This document shows, piece after piece, positions 34,029 through 44,772 of a stretch of 64,000 nucleotides of DNA. Position 1 is the stretch's first letter. Each line of letters begins with the position of its first letter. The translations under genes were made by a program, and so were the position numbers. Below the pieces are notes generated by a model, which did no database searches, was not told the origin of the DNA, and saw only the letters and a list, made by a program, of their open reading frames with translations. The stretch is taken from the NCBI RefSeq assembly GCF_002803065.1, contig NZ_NNBL01000002.1, positions 124,001 through 188,000 of the forward strand, given 5' to 3'. This stretch comes from Streptomyces sp. CB01635. Its GTDB lineage: Bacteria > Actinomycetota > Actinomycetes > Streptomycetales > Streptomycetaceae.

Positions 34029-35993
34029 CTAATCAACGCTTGCAAGTTCAACATTTGGCCATGATTGGCACTCCGTGCCGGGCTCTGTACGGTCCTCGGC
34101 GGCCGTCCGCAGGGCCGCCCGCGCGACCGCGTCCGCGTCCGACAAGGTCACCGAATCCACCCCCGGGCGAGCACCCGCCGCGGTCACCCAGTGCACCCCC
34201 TCCGTGGGCACGCCGACCGCGAACCGCCGTGCGTGTGGCCTGCCCTGACGGTCGATCAGGCGGTACGGGCGCGGTGTCACGTCCACCCCGCCCGTCACGT
34301 AACCGTCGAGTGTGTGCGGCCGGACGTGGCCCGTCTTCAGGAGCCCGGCGAGCAGTTGGTCGCCGGTGCGCGCCACGTCCGTCTCCGGCAGCCGCGCCTC
34401 GACGAGTGTGGTGGCTCTCACGGATGATCCGGGCACATCGGGCGAGTGTGCGACGAAAACGCCGTCTTCGGTCCGCACGTCGAGGCGCGGCCCGATCACC
34501 GTCAGGACGCCGGACTCGACGAGCGCGGTCATCTCCTCGATCCGCCGCCGGGGCGGGCCGATCGACAGGAAGGCGTTGAGCGGGGTGTACCAGCGGTCGA
34601 GGTGGTCGCGGCGCGAGCCGCCGCCGATCCCGCCGTGGTCGACGGCCTGGCGCAGTTCGTTCCGCAGGTCGCGCAGCACGTCCAGGGCGGCCTTCACGGG
34701 GCCGTCCACGTTGCCGAGCGCGGCGTGCGCCGCGTCCTCGCGCAGATGGGCCAGGAGCCAGGTCCGCCACGCGTCGGGCGAGCCGAAGTGCAGCTCCGCG
34801 TGCGGCCGGGAGATGCGATCCCAGGACCAGCGGACACCCTCCGGAATCCCGAACTCGTACAGAACGTCGGCCTCTTCGGAGCTCTGGTGCGGCGCGGCGA
34901 GGAAGCCTTCGCGGAAACCGGCGTCCCCCGCGCCCGCGCGGCGCAGCAGTGTCTCGTAATAGACGGTCTCCACCTCCTTCGCGACGAGCGGCCAGATCTC
35001 GCCGAGGAAGTCCGGCGCGTCCCCCGAGCCGGCGCGCTTGCGGAAGCGCGCGATGACCTCGGCGGTGAGGACGGCCGGTTCGTGACGCCCGTAGGCGCCC
35101 TTGGCGTTGTCACCGCGCGCCTGGTACGGGATGCCGCGGCGCGAACCGGCGTACAAACAGGGCTCGCGGCCCGAGGGCTTGTACCGCAACTCCCCGGCGG
35201 ACGTGCGGCGGTAGCGTCCGCCGCGGCCCTCGGTGAGCAGCGCCATGTGGTCGAAGAAGTTGAGGCCGAGGCCCCTCAGCACGACGGCTTCACCCGGGGC
35301 GAGGGCGGAGAGGTCCAGGTCGGCCGGGTTGGCGGGCGGCACGTGGCGCAGGCCGTGGTGGAGCGCGTACTCGGTGAGGCGCGTCTGCGCGGGGCTCGCC
35401 GCCGCGGGCAGATGGCCCTGGGCGAGGACGACGGCGGACAGGCCGGTCAGTTCCTGCCCGTTGTCGAGTACGAGGGTCTGGCGGCCGTCGTCCGCGTCGT
35501 CGAGGCGCACGGCTCGCGCCCGGTGCACCTGAACGCGTATGGCGTCGGGCGCGCAGCCCACGGTGTCGGCGAACACCCATTCCAGGTACTCGCCGTAGAG
35601 GGCGCGGGACGGGTAGTCGTCGGGGCCGAGGGGGAGTCCCTGGTGCTGGGCCCACTCGTGCAGGCTCGGGCCCCGGCGTATCGGACCCGAGCAGTCCACG
35701 CTGTCGTCGGTGAACAGCGTGACCTGTGAGGTGACGGTGTTCATCAGGAGTTCGGGTGCCTGTGATGTCCGCCAGACGCTGCCCGCTCCCGGCGGCGCCG
35801 GATCGACGACGTGGACGGTGAGGCGGGCGCCGGGCGGCAGGAGCTCGCAGGCCGAGGCACAGAGTCGTTCGAGGACGCTGGTGCCGCGCGGGCCCGCGCC
35901 GACTATCGCTGCGGCCGGCGCCGAGCACACTGCGGACAAAGAGGGACTCCAGGGACATGTGGGGCTGCTGGAAGCGGAACGTCCGCTCATCAT
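34029..35993 (-). CDS. FAD/NAD(P)-binding protein (NAD_binding_9 type)
   Basis: About 654 residues. A Rossmann site starts near residue 28 (AAAIVGAGPRGTSVLERL). The family-typical GAGSVWRTSQAPELLMNTVTSQVTLF and the second dinucleotide region (GLGLNFFDHMALLTEGRGG) follow. A conserved C-terminal block includes GVPTEGVHWVTAAGARPGVDS. The reaction is unknown; related proteins sit near natural-product or amino-acid oxidising genes. The ATG at 35993 is preferred; a TTG at 36011 extends it by six residues. Confidence 0.8.
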   Translation of the reverse strand: MMSGRSASSSPTCPWSPSLSAVCSAPAAAIVGAGPRGTSVLERLCASACELLPPGARLTVHVVDPAPPGAGSVWRTSQAPELLMNTVTSQVTLFTDDSVDCSGPIRRGPSLHEWAQHQGLPLGPDDYPSRALYGEYLEWVFADTVGCAPDAIRVQVHRARAVRLDDADDGRQTLVLDNGQELTGLSAVVLAQGHLPAAASPAQTRLTEYALHHGLRHVPPANPADLDLSALAPGEAVVLRGLGLNFFDHMALLTEGRGGRYRRTSAGELRYKPSGREPCLYAGSRRGIPYQARGDNAKGAYGRHEPAVLTAEVIARFRKRAGSGDAPDFLGEIWPLVAKEVETVYYETLLRRAGAGDAGFREGFLAAPHQSSEEADVLYEFGIPEGVRWSWDRISRPHAELHFGSPDAWRTWLLAHLREDAAHAALGNVDGPVKAALDVLRDLRNELRQAVDHGGIGGGSRRDHLDRWYTPLNAFLSIGPPRRRIEEMTALVESGVLTVIGPRLDVRTEDGVFVAHSPDVPGSSVRATTLVEARLPETDVARTGDQLLAGLLKTGHVRPHTLDGYVTGGVDVTPRPYRLIDRQGRPHARRFAVGVPTEGVHWVTAAGARPGVDSVTLSDADAVARAALRTAAEDRTEPGTECQSWPNVELASVD

Positions 35994-36129
35994 GCCGGGT
36001 CGCCCTGTCAAGGGAAGAGCGGAGTCCGGGTGTGCGCCGTATCTTCACCGGGCGGACCCGTGGGCGACAGGCCTGGTCACGCACGGTCATTCACGACATT
36101 CACTCAGTACGGTCACCGACTCGGTACGG

Positions 36130-37782
<1,653 letters not shown>

Positions 37783-37878
37783 GTGATCAGCCTCCTCAGT
37801 CGCCCCGTACGGTACGGAACGACGGAGACCGGCGGGGTGGTTCCGGGAAGCCGGGATCCAGGTCTTCGGCCCCAGGGG

Positions 37879-38526
37879 TCAGCAGCCGCTGAGGTACGAG
37901 GTCAGCGCGCTCTTCTCGGCGGAGTCCACCGAGAGGTTGTAGTAGTGCTTCACCTGCACCCACATGCGGACATAGGTGCACTTGTACGCGGTGCGCGACG
38001 GCATCCACTTGGCCGGGTCCTGGTCGCCCTTGGACTGGTTGACGTTGTCCGTGACGGCGATGAGCTGGGGCCGCGTGAGGTCGTTGGCGAAGCCCTGGCG
38101 CTGGGCGGTCGTCCAGGCGTTGGCGCCGGACTTCCAGGCCTCGGAGAGCGGCACGATGTGGTCGATGTCGACGTCGGCCGCCGCGCTCCAGGTCGCGCCG
38201 TCGTACTCGGAGTACCAACTGCCGGACGTGGCCGCGCAGCTGGAGTCCTGCGAGACGTTCGTGCCGTCGCGCTTGAGGACGACCTCACGGGTGTTGCAGG
38301 CGCCGGACTGCGTGATCCAGTGCGGGAAGAGGTCACGGCTGTAGCCGTCGGAGGAGCCCTCGGCCTTGACCGTGAGCTCGGAGAGGTACGTGCGGGCGGT
38401 GGCGCCGCTGACCGGGGTGGGGGGAGCGGCCTGCGCCGCCGGGCCGTTCAGCAGGGTGAGAGCGGAGACGACGGCGGTGACGGCGCCGAGTGCGGCGGTG
38501 CGTCGACGCGCGTAGAACATGCGCAT
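37879..38526 (-). CDS. Secreted HNH-type (DUF1524-like) nuclease
   Basis: A 215-residue protein with a signal peptide (RTAALGAVTAVVSALTLLNGPAAQA). The catalytic region shows VDIDHIVPLSEAWKSGA, then LTRPQLIAVTDNVNQSKGDQDPAKWMP, the DHxxP...N...K pattern of HNH/GmrSD-C-type nucleases. Cys residues (ACNTRE, SSCAAT, YKCTYV, LSGC) point to disulphides in an exported enzyme. The ATG at 38526 has AAGGGAG upstream. It likely degrades external DNA. Confidence 0.88.
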   Translation of the reverse strand: MRMFYARRRTAALGAVTAVVSALTLLNGPAAQAAPPTPVSGATARTYLSELTVKAEGSSDGYSRDLFPHWITQSGACNTREVVLKRDGTNVSQDSSCAATSGSWYSEYDGATWSAAADVDIDHIVPLSEAWKSGANAWTTAQRQGFANDLTRPQLIAVTDNVNQSKGDQDPAKWMPSRTAYKCTYVRMWVQVKHYYNLSVDSAEKSALTSYLSGC

Positions 38527-38775
38527 GTGAACTCCCTTGAAGTGGGGGGAAGTTGGCCGAGCGGGCCCGGCCATGCTGGCGCTCCGGGGTTTCCGGGAGA
38601 TGTGCGCCGAGTGACAGGGTCGCGTCAACGACGCGTACACATCAAGGGGGCGGACGTGACTTCTGGGGGAGCGGGCGTGACTTGGGGTGCGGGCCGGTGT
38701 ACCGGGGCGGCGCGTCCGGGCGTGACGCGGGTCATGCCGATTCGCTCAGCAGTTCGCGTACGATGGACGGCGCAG
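38527..38775. other. Divergent promoter region
   Basis: Promoters for the nuclease (minus) and the riboswitch leader (plus) must lie here. No gene is seen. TTGACG-like boxes are not obvious. Confidence 0.35.
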
Positions 38776-38894
38776 AAGGGGAGTAGCTCTTCGCCGGACC
38801 GTCGACATACTGCTCAGCTCGTTCTGAGCCGGCGCCCGGAGGCAGGACCCGTACGCCCGGTCCGGCCAGCGAGACCTTCGGCAAAGCAGTGATT
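38776..38894 (+). ncRNA. yybP-ykoY manganese riboswitch
   Basis: The conserved 5' part AAGGGGAGTAGCT (38777-38789) and the CGTCGACATACTG segment (38810 region) are present, as are two intermediate hairpins and the closing GCCAGCGAGACCTTCGGC (38865-38882). This fits the yybP-ykoY aptamer, a Mn2+ sensor. It ends about 100 nt before a UPF0016 gene, the class most often under this riboswitch in actinobacteria. GC-rich sequence between aptamer and gene may form the expression platform. Confidence 0.85.
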
Positions 38895-38996
38895 CAACTG
38901 CGTGCACACCTGTGTACGCACCTGAGCGCTGCCGTGCCGAGGTGTCGTAAAGGACTACGTGACTCTCGGCGGGGCAGCCCGACCGATTGAGGAATC

Positions 38997-39575
38997 TTGA
39001 TCAGCATCAGCGTGATGGCGGTCGTCTTCGGCATCGTCTTCCTGGCCGAACTCCCCGACAAGACCGCGCTCGCCGGACTCGTCCTCGGCACGCGCTACCG
39101 CGCCTCGTACGTCTTCGCCGGTGTCGCCGCCGCCTTCGCCGTCCATGTCGCGCTCGCCGTCGCCGCGGGCAGCGTCCTGACCCTGCTGCCGCAGCAGCTC
39201 GTGCACGCCCTGACCGGTGTGCTGTTCCTCGGTGGCGCTGCCGTCCTCCTGATGAAGAAGGACGAGGAGGAGGAAGAGGTCCGGAGGCCCAAGGACCAGA
39301 GCTTCTGGAAGGTCTCCGGCGCGGGCTTCATGCTCATCCTGGTCGCGGAGTTCGGTGACCTGACGCAGATCATGACCGCGAACCTCGCCGCCCGCTACGA
39401 CGACCCGCTCTCCGTCGGCCTCGGCGCCGTCCTCGCCCTGTGGGCCGTCGGGGGCCTCGGCATCGTCGGCGGCAAGGCGCTGATGAAGCGGGTGCCGCTC
39501 GCGCTCATCACGAAGATCGCCGCGGTCCTGATGCTCGGCATGGGCGTGTGGAGCCTCTACGAAGCGGTGGCGTAA
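38997..39575 (+). CDS. UPF0016/GDT1 (TMEM165-like) cation exporter, probably for Mn2+
   Basis: A 192-residue protein with six hydrophobic segments in two halves. Each half carries the family motif: AELPDKTALAGL and AEFGDLTQIM (E-x-x-D-K/x-T). A charged loop (KKDEEEEEVRRPKDQ) lies between. The start is TTG at 38997 with GAGGA upstream. Members such as MneA export Mn2+. The Mn2+ riboswitch upstream strongly supports that role here. The initiation codon is weak, which may limit basal expression. Confidence 0.92.
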   Translation: MISISVMAVVFGIVFLAELPDKTALAGLVLGTRYRASYVFAGVAAAFAVHVALAVAAGSVLTLLPQQLVHALTGVLFLGGAAVLLMKKDEEEEEVRRPKDQSFWKVSGAGFMLILVAEFGDLTQIMTANLAARYDDPLSVGLGAVLALWAVGGLGIVGGKALMKRVPLALITKIAAVLMLGMGVWSLYEAVA

Positions 39576-39585
39576 GCCGTGGATC

Positions 39586-39603
39586 CGGCCCTGACCAGGG
39601 CCG
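39586..39603 (+). terminator. Hairpin after the UPF0016 gene
   Basis: CGGCCCTG pairs with CAGGGCCG around a 2-nt loop. A short plain stem, so moderate support. Confidence 0.45.
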
Positions 39604-39715
39604 CTGGCGTAGCCGCCACCCTGTTTTGTACAGTTGAGGAACAAAGTGGCTCCCGCCCATTCACCCTGACCGGTGGGCGGGGTCACCTTGTTCCTACGCC
39701 TGGAGGACCCTGCCG

Positions 39716-40381
39716 ATGACGGCCACCACTGTTCTGTCCGCCCGCGCCCTTCTGCTCGACATGGACGGCACGCTGGTCAACTCCGACGCGGTGGTCGAGC
39801 GCTGCTGGCACCGCTGGGCGGCCCTCCACGGGCTCGACGCCGTCGAGGTCATGAAGGTGGTCCACGGCCGCCAGGGCTACGCGTCCATGGCGCTCCTCCT
39901 GCCCGACCGTCCCATGGCCGAGAACCACGCCGAGAACGCGCGCATGCTCGCCGAGGAGACCGCCGACATCGACGGCGTCGTCCCCGTGCCGGGCGCCGCA
40001 CAGTTCATGGCCTCACTGCGCGAGGGCGGTCTGGCGCACGCCCTGGTGACCTCGGCCGACGTGGCCCTGTCCACCCGCCGCATGGCCGCCGCCGGCCTCA
40101 CCCAGCCCGACCTGCGCATCACCGCCGAGAGCGTCGGCGCCAGCAAGCCCGACCCCGAGGGGTTCCTCAAGGGCGCCGCCGAGCTGGGCATCGACCCGGC
40201 CGACTGTGTCGTCTTCGAGGACTCGGAGGCCGGGATCGCGGCCGGCCGCGCCGCCGGGATGCGCGTCGTCGGCGTCGGCCCCCGCGCGGGCGCGCACGGC
40301 CCCACGGTGGTCGTGGACGACCTGACGCAGGTACGGGTCGAGGCGGGCGCCGCCGGAGAGATCCTGCTGCACATCGGCTAG
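39716..40381 (+). CDS. HAD-IA sugar-phosphatase-like hydrolase
   Basis: A 221-residue HAD phosphatase. Motif I is LLLDMDGTLVNSD, motif II VTSADV, motif III SKPDPEGF and motif IV VVFEDSEAGIAAGRAAGMRVVGV. The small helical cap is typical of 2-deoxyglucose-6-phosphate or glycerol-3-phosphate phosphatases. The ATG at 39716 has GGAGGA upstream. The exact substrate is open. Confidence 0.9.
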   Translation: MTATTVLSARALLLDMDGTLVNSDAVVERCWHRWAALHGLDAVEVMKVVHGRQGYASMALLLPDRPMAENHAENARMLAEETADIDGVVPVPGAAQFMASLREGGLAHALVTSADVALSTRRMAAAGLTQPDLRITAESVGASKPDPEGFLKGAAELGIDPADCVVFEDSEAGIAAGRAAGMRVVGVGPRAGAHGPTVVVDDLTQVRVEAGAAGEILLHIG

Positions 40382-40581
40382 CCCGCACCCCGGTATCGGA
40401 CAGCCCCACACCCCTGTATCCGTATCGGCGAGCCCCGCGCCGCACCATCCGCCGGGCCCGCGCCGCCGGACCCCTCCTGAGCGCCCCGGCCTCAACAGGC
40501 CAAACCGGGACTCACCCACCATCCTGGTACATGGCAGAGCACCCGCCGGCAGTGTCCGGCGCGGTGTCTCAGGAGGTGTCC

Positions 40582-42660
40582 ATGACCCAGGACGCTAGCG
40601 GGGGCCTTCCCCGCACGGACCTGACGGCAGGCCCCGGCGTTGACCGCACCGGCTCCACGATCGGCGGCGGCCACGCCCCCCGCAGCGTGATGGTCTCGAT
40701 CGGTGCGCTGCTGCTCGGCATGCTTCTCGCGGCGCTCGACCAGACCATCGTCTCGACGGCGCTGCCGACCATCGTGAGCGACCTCGGCGGCCTTGAACAC
40801 CTGTCCTGGGTCGTGACCGCGTACCTGCTGGCGTCGACGGCCGCCACGCCCCTGTGGGGCAAGCTCGGCGACCAGTACGGCCGTAAGAAGCTCTTCCAGA
40901 TCGCCATCGTGATCTTCCTGATCAGCTCGGCGCTGTGCGGCATGGCGCAGAACATGCCGCAGCTGATCGGCTTCCGCGCCCTCCAGGGACTGGGCGGCGG
41001 CGGGCTGATGGTCCTGTCCATGGCGATCGTCGGCGACATCGTCCCGCCCCGTGACCGGGGCAGGTACCAGGGCCTGTTCGGTGCGGTCTTCGGCGCGACG
41101 AGCGTGCTGGGCCCGCTGCTCGGCGGGCTCTTCACCGAACACCTCAGCTGGCGCTGGGTCTTCTACGTCAACCTGCCCATCGGCGTCGTCGCGCTCGTCG
41201 TCATCGCGACCACGCTCCACATCCCCGTACGCTCCGCCAAGCACACGATCGACTACCTCGGCACCTTCCTGATCGCCGCCGTGGCGACCTGCCTGGTCCT
41301 GGTCGCCTCGCTCGGCGGAACGACCTGGGCCTGGGACTCGGCGCAGATCATCGGCCTCGCTGTACTCGGTGTGGTCCTCGCGGTGGTGTTCGTCCAGGTC
41401 GAGCGGCGGGCCGCCGAGCCGGTCCTGCCGCTGAAGCTGTTCCGCATCCGCACGTTCACGCTCTCCGCGGTGATCAGCTTCGTCGTCGGCTTCGCCATGT
41501 TCGGCGCGATGACGTATCTGCCGACGTTCCTCCAGGTCGTCCAGGGCATCTCGCCGACGCTGTCGGGCGTGCACATGCTGCCGATGGTCATCGGACTGCT
41601 GCTCTCCTCGACGGTGTCCGGCCAGATCGTCAGCCGTACGGGCCGCTGGAAGGTCTTCCCCGTCGTCGGCACCGGCGTCACCACCCTCGGTCTGCTCCTC
41701 CTGCACCAGCTCGACGAGAACAGCTCGACGGGCGAGATGAGCGCCTACTTCTTCGTCTTCGGCCTGGGCCTCGGCCTCGTCATGCAGGTCCTCGTCCTGA
41801 TCGTGCAGAACGCCGTCTCGTACGAGGACCTGGGCGTCGCCACCTCCGGCGCGACGTTCTTCCGCTCCATCGGCGCCTCCTTCGGCGTCGCGATCTTCGG
41901 CACGATCTTCTCGAGCCGCCTGGGGGACAAACTCACGGACGCCCTCGCAGGCCGCAGCCTGCCGCCCGGCGTCGACGTGAACGCGCTCCAGTCGGACCCA
42001 CGAGGCATCGGCGGCCTGCCGCCCGCCGTACGCGGACCGGTCCTGCACGCCTTCGCGTCGTCCATCACGGACGTCTTCCTCTACGCCGCCCCGGTCGCCC
42101 TCGTCGCTTTCGTACTGGCCTGGTTCCTGCGTGAGGACACGCTGCGCGGCTCGGTCACCGCGCCGGACGGGACGGAGACCCTGGCCAGCAACCCCGTACA
42201 GCGCTCGTCGCACGACGAGGTGGCGCGGGCCCTGTCGGTGCTCGGCACCCGGGAGGGGCGCCGCGAGATCTACGAGAAGATCACCGAACGGGCGGGCTAC
42301 GACCTGCTGCCCGCCGCGAGCTGGCTCCTGCTGCGCATCAAGCGGTACGGGTGGGCGGAGCCGGCGGCGCTCGCCGAACACAGCGCCGTACCGCTGCCCG
42401 TGATCATCGCGGCCGCCCGGCAGGTGGAGGAACGGCGCCTCGCCACGCGCGTGGGCGTGGACCTCGTCCTCACCGACGAGGGCCGCGAGGTCGCCGCGCG
42501 GCTGTCCGCGTCCCGCGAGGAGTCGCTCGCCGAACTGCTGGGCGACTGGTGGGGCCCGGACCGCCCGACGGACCTGGTGAAACTGGTGGAGGAGCTCAAC
42601 GCGGAGCTGTGCGGGTCGGACGCGGAGCGCCCGCACGACGGCCTCACGGCCGGCCCCTGA
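40582..42660 (+). CDS. DHA2-type MFS exporter with a C-terminal winged-helix-like domain
   Basis: A 692-residue protein. Residues about 30-520 are a 14-helix drug exporter (LLAALDQTIVSTALPTIV, GKLGDQYGRKKLF, GPLLGGLFTEHLSWRW). About 150 further residues (from HDEVARALSVLGTREGRREIYEKITERAGYDLLPAASWLLL) resemble a MarR-type winged helix, including LVLTDEGREVAARL. The ATG at 40582 has AGGAGG upstream; an ATG at 40531 is weaker. The transport role is clear. Why a pump carries a DNA-binding-like tail is not, though such fusions occur in several Streptomyces. Confidence 0.88.
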   Translation: MTQDASGGLPRTDLTAGPGVDRTGSTIGGGHAPRSVMVSIGALLLGMLLAALDQTIVSTALPTIVSDLGGLEHLSWVVTAYLLASTAATPLWGKLGDQYGRKKLFQIAIVIFLISSALCGMAQNMPQLIGFRALQGLGGGGLMVLSMAIVGDIVPPRDRGRYQGLFGAVFGATSVLGPLLGGLFTEHLSWRWVFYVNLPIGVVALVVIATTLHIPVRSAKHTIDYLGTFLIAAVATCLVLVASLGGTTWAWDSAQIIGLAVLGVVLAVVFVQVERRAAEPVLPLKLFRIRTFTLSAVISFVVGFAMFGAMTYLPTFLQVVQGISPTLSGVHMLPMVIGLLLSSTVSGQIVSRTGRWKVFPVVGTGVTTLGLLLLHQLDENSSTGEMSAYFFVFGLGLGLVMQVLVLIVQNAVSYEDLGVATSGATFFRSIGASFGVAIFGTIFSSRLGDKLTDALAGRSLPPGVDVNALQSDPRGIGGLPPAVRGPVLHAFASSITDVFLYAAPVALVAFVLAWFLREDTLRGSVTAPDGTETLASNPVQRSSHDEVARALSVLGTREGRREIYEKITERAGYDLLPAASWLLLRIKRYGWAEPAALAEHSAVPLPVIIAAARQVEERRLATRVGVDLVLTDEGREVAARLSASREESLAELLGDWWGPDRPTDLVKLVEELNAELCGSDAERPHDGLTAGP

Positions 42661-42704
42661 CACCACTGCTCAGGCGCTTCGGGCCCGGCTCGTCATCAGG
42701 CTCG

Positions 42705-43202
42705 TCAGATGAGCTTCTTGGTGAACCAGTGCTCGGCGAACACCTCGTCGTTGTGCGGGGCCGTCTCCTGGTAGCCGTGGCGCGCGTACAGCATGCGGGC
42801 CTCCACCAGGTCGCCCCGCGTGTCGAGCACGACCCGCTCGGCGCCGAGACCCCGCGCGGAGCTCTCGACCTCCGCGAGCAGCACGGAGCCGCCGCCCTTC
42901 CCGCGCATCTCCGGCCGTACGAAGACGCGCTTCAGCTCGCCGGTCGAGGCGTCGATCATCCGCACGCCCGCGGTCCCGGCGGGCTCGCCCCGGTACCGCG
43001 CGACCAGCAACACCCCGCCCGGCGCCGCGAGATAGGCACCCGTGTCGGCGGCGACCTCGCGCTCCAGCTCGTCGGGGTCGGTCGTGTGCCCCTCGTGCAG
43101 CAGGTACCAGCGGTCGCTGACCTCCGTGTAGTACGCGCGCCACAGCTCCGCGGCGACGGTGGAGTCGAACGGCTCAGGGGTGACGGTCCACGGCGAGTTC
43201 AT
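42705..43202 (-). CDS. GNAT-family N-acetyltransferase
   Basis: A 165-residue protein with the acetyl-CoA loop RPEMRGKGGGSVLLAEVE (R/Q-x-x-G-x-G/A type) preceded by GELKRVFV, and the C-terminal LYARHGYQETAPHN, both standard for GNAT. The substrate is unknown. It faces the DinB gene divergently with 87 bp between. Confidence 0.9.
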   Translation of the reverse strand: MNSPWTVTPEPFDSTVAAELWRAYYTEVSDRWYLLHEGHTTDPDELEREVAADTGAYLAAPGGVLLVARYRGEPAGTAGVRMIDASTGELKRVFVRPEMRGKGGGSVLLAEVESSARGLGAERVVLDTRGDLVEARMLYARHGYQETAPHNDEVFAEHWFTKKLI

Positions 43203-43289
43203 GCGGGCATTGTCGGCGAAGGGGCGGCGCCGGACGCAAGCGGGTTTCGCCCTGTACAGGCACCCGGGGTTCGGACATGCTCTGTTGCT

Positions 43290-43895
43290 GTGACCGACGT
43301 ACCCGTGACCGACGTACCCATGACGGACGTACCTGTGACCGACGTGGCAATGACCGGCGCGACCTACGACGAGACGGGCGCCGGCGAGATCAAGGCGCTG
43401 CTCAACGCCCTGCGCGGACAGCGCCGCCACATCCTGGGCATCATCGACGGGCTCGGCCCCGAGGCGCTGCGGCGGCCCGTGCTGCCGTCCGGCTGGTCGT
43501 GTCTGGGACTGGTCCAGCACTTGGCGCTCGATGTCGAACGCTTCTGGTTCCAGGCGGTCCTGACGGGTGATCAACCCGTCATCGACGGCCTCGACGCCAC
43601 CGAGGACGCCTGGCAGGTCGCCCCGGACGTGCCGGCGGCCGACGTCCTCGAGCGGTACCGCCGCGAGACGGACCGCGCGGACGAGATCATCACCGCCACA
43701 CCCGCGGACGCGCCCCTCGCCTGGTGGCCGCACCACCTCTTCGGACCGCCGCACCTGCACAGCCACCGGGACGTGCTGCTGCACGTCATCACCGAGACCG
43801 CCTGCCACGCCGGACACCTGGACGCCGCCCGCGAACTCATCGACGGGCGGCGCTGGTTGGTGCTCACGGAGGATCGTGAGGCGGACCGCTCCTAG
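43290..43895 (+). CDS. DinB-family (DUF664-type) protein
   Basis: About 200 residues. The four-helix DinB fold is suggested by LVQHLALDVERFWFQ (first metal His), and the C-terminal LLHVITETACHAGHLDAARELIDGR (H-x-x-x-H). The family includes thiol-dependent metalloenzymes and proteins of unknown role. The first 20 residues are a tandem VTDVP repeat whose DNA unit, 15 nt, starts each time with GTG or ATG, so the true start could be any of five codons. No strong ribosome site is seen. Confidence 0.82.
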   Translation: MTDVPVTDVPMTDVPVTDVAMTGATYDETGAGEIKALLNALRGQRRHILGIIDGLGPEALRRPVLPSGWSCLGLVQHLALDVERFWFQAVLTGDQPVIDGLDATEDAWQVAPDVPAADVLERYRRETDRADEIITATPADAPLAWWPHHLFGPPHLHSHRDVLLHVITETACHAGHLDAARELIDGRRWLVLTEDREADRS

Positions 43896-43899
43896 GCCG

Positions 43900-44214
43900 C
43901 TACGACTTGGGCGAAGCCTGCTGCGCCACCTCGAACGACCACACCTGGGACCCGCTGGCCGCAGGCTTCGGTCGGTCCGCGCCGCCCTGGTGGGCCTCCT
44001 TCATGGAGCCCTCCATCCACGCGGTGAACGACGCCTCGTCGCGCCACCGCGTGTACACCAGGTAGTCGTCCGTGCCCTCGATCGGGCGCAGCAGCTCGAA
44101 CCACTCGAAGCCGTCCGAGTTCTCCACCGCGCCCGCGCGCGAGGCGAAGCGCTTCTCCAGGGTTTCCCGCTGTTCAGCCGGGACGGTCAGGACGTTGATC
44201 TTCACGATGCTCAT
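43900..44214 (-). CDS. Heme-degrading monooxygenase, MhuD-like
   Basis: A 104-residue ABM-fold enzyme. The sequence follows Mycobacterium MhuD closely in layout (VKINVLTVP, EKRFASRAGAVENSDGF, FELLRP). All three MhuD active-site residues are in register: Asn7, Trp66 and His75. It is expected to bind heme as a dimer and break the ring, freeing iron. The ATG at 44214 has AGGA upstream; an ATG at 44223 lies on top of that site. Confidence 0.85.
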   Translation of the reverse strand: MSIVKINVLTVPAEQRETLEKRFASRAGAVENSDGFEWFELLRPIEGTDDYLVYTRWRDEASFTAWMEGSMKEAHQGGADRPKPAASGSQVWSFEVAQQASPKS

Positions 44215-44251
44215 GGCGCCCATCCTCGCGCACCGGCGCGTGAGATCGGCG

Positions 44252-44665
44252 TCAGGCCCCGTGCGCCCCGCGTCGCTCGTGCCAGTCGCGGACGATCTCC
44301 TCGACGTCGTACGGCTTCAGGCCGAGCGGCGGTCCCGGCGGGGGCTTGAACATCATGTCGCGGATCTTGTCGTTGATGTCCGTGACGATTTTGCGGACGA
44401 TCCGTTCGGAGGAGGCCTGCGCCGCCTCGGCGAGCGCGTCCTCGGCCTCCTTGCGCAGAGCGAGTGACGGGGGCAGCACGGAGAAGCCCTCGCGGGCCAT
44501 CTTCTGCTTGATCCACCAGTTCTCGTCGTACGTCGTGTCGGCCGTGCTCGGCAGCGGCTTGCCGGCTCCGGCGAGGTGGGAGAAGTCTCCTGCGCGCTCC
44601 GCGTCGCGGATCTGCTTGTCGACCCATGACTCGAAGCTGACGTCGGGTGGCTTGCGTTCGGTCAT
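44252..44665 (-). CDS. DUF1992 (DnaJ-homologue subfamily C member 28-type) protein
   Basis: A 137-residue protein with the DUF1992 markers SWVDKQIRDAERAGDFSHLAGAGKPLP and the later KIVTDINDKIRDMMFKPPPG. No J domain is present; the name is by family only. The function is unknown. It precedes the monooxygenase gene by about 38 bp in the same direction, so the two may be co-transcribed. Confidence 0.88.
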   Translation of the reverse strand: MTERKPPDVSFESWVDKQIRDAERAGDFSHLAGAGKPLPSTADTTYDENWWIKQKMAREGFSVLPPSLALRKEAEDALAEAAQASSERIVRKIVTDINDKIRDMMFKPPPGPPLGLKPYDVEEIVRDWHERRGAHGA

Positions 44666-44772
44666 GGGCCCATTGTCCCAGAGGGCATCCCGTAGGGGCA
44701 GGGGACAACTTAGGATGCGGCGTCGGCGGACCCGGTACCGACGGGCCGCGAAAGACCGAAGGAGCTGTGCGG

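Noticed and set aside
40492..42666. Long minus-strand open frame over the MFS-winged-helix gene
   Set aside because: Low-complexity His/Arg/Asp-rich translation, a shadow of the transporter gene.
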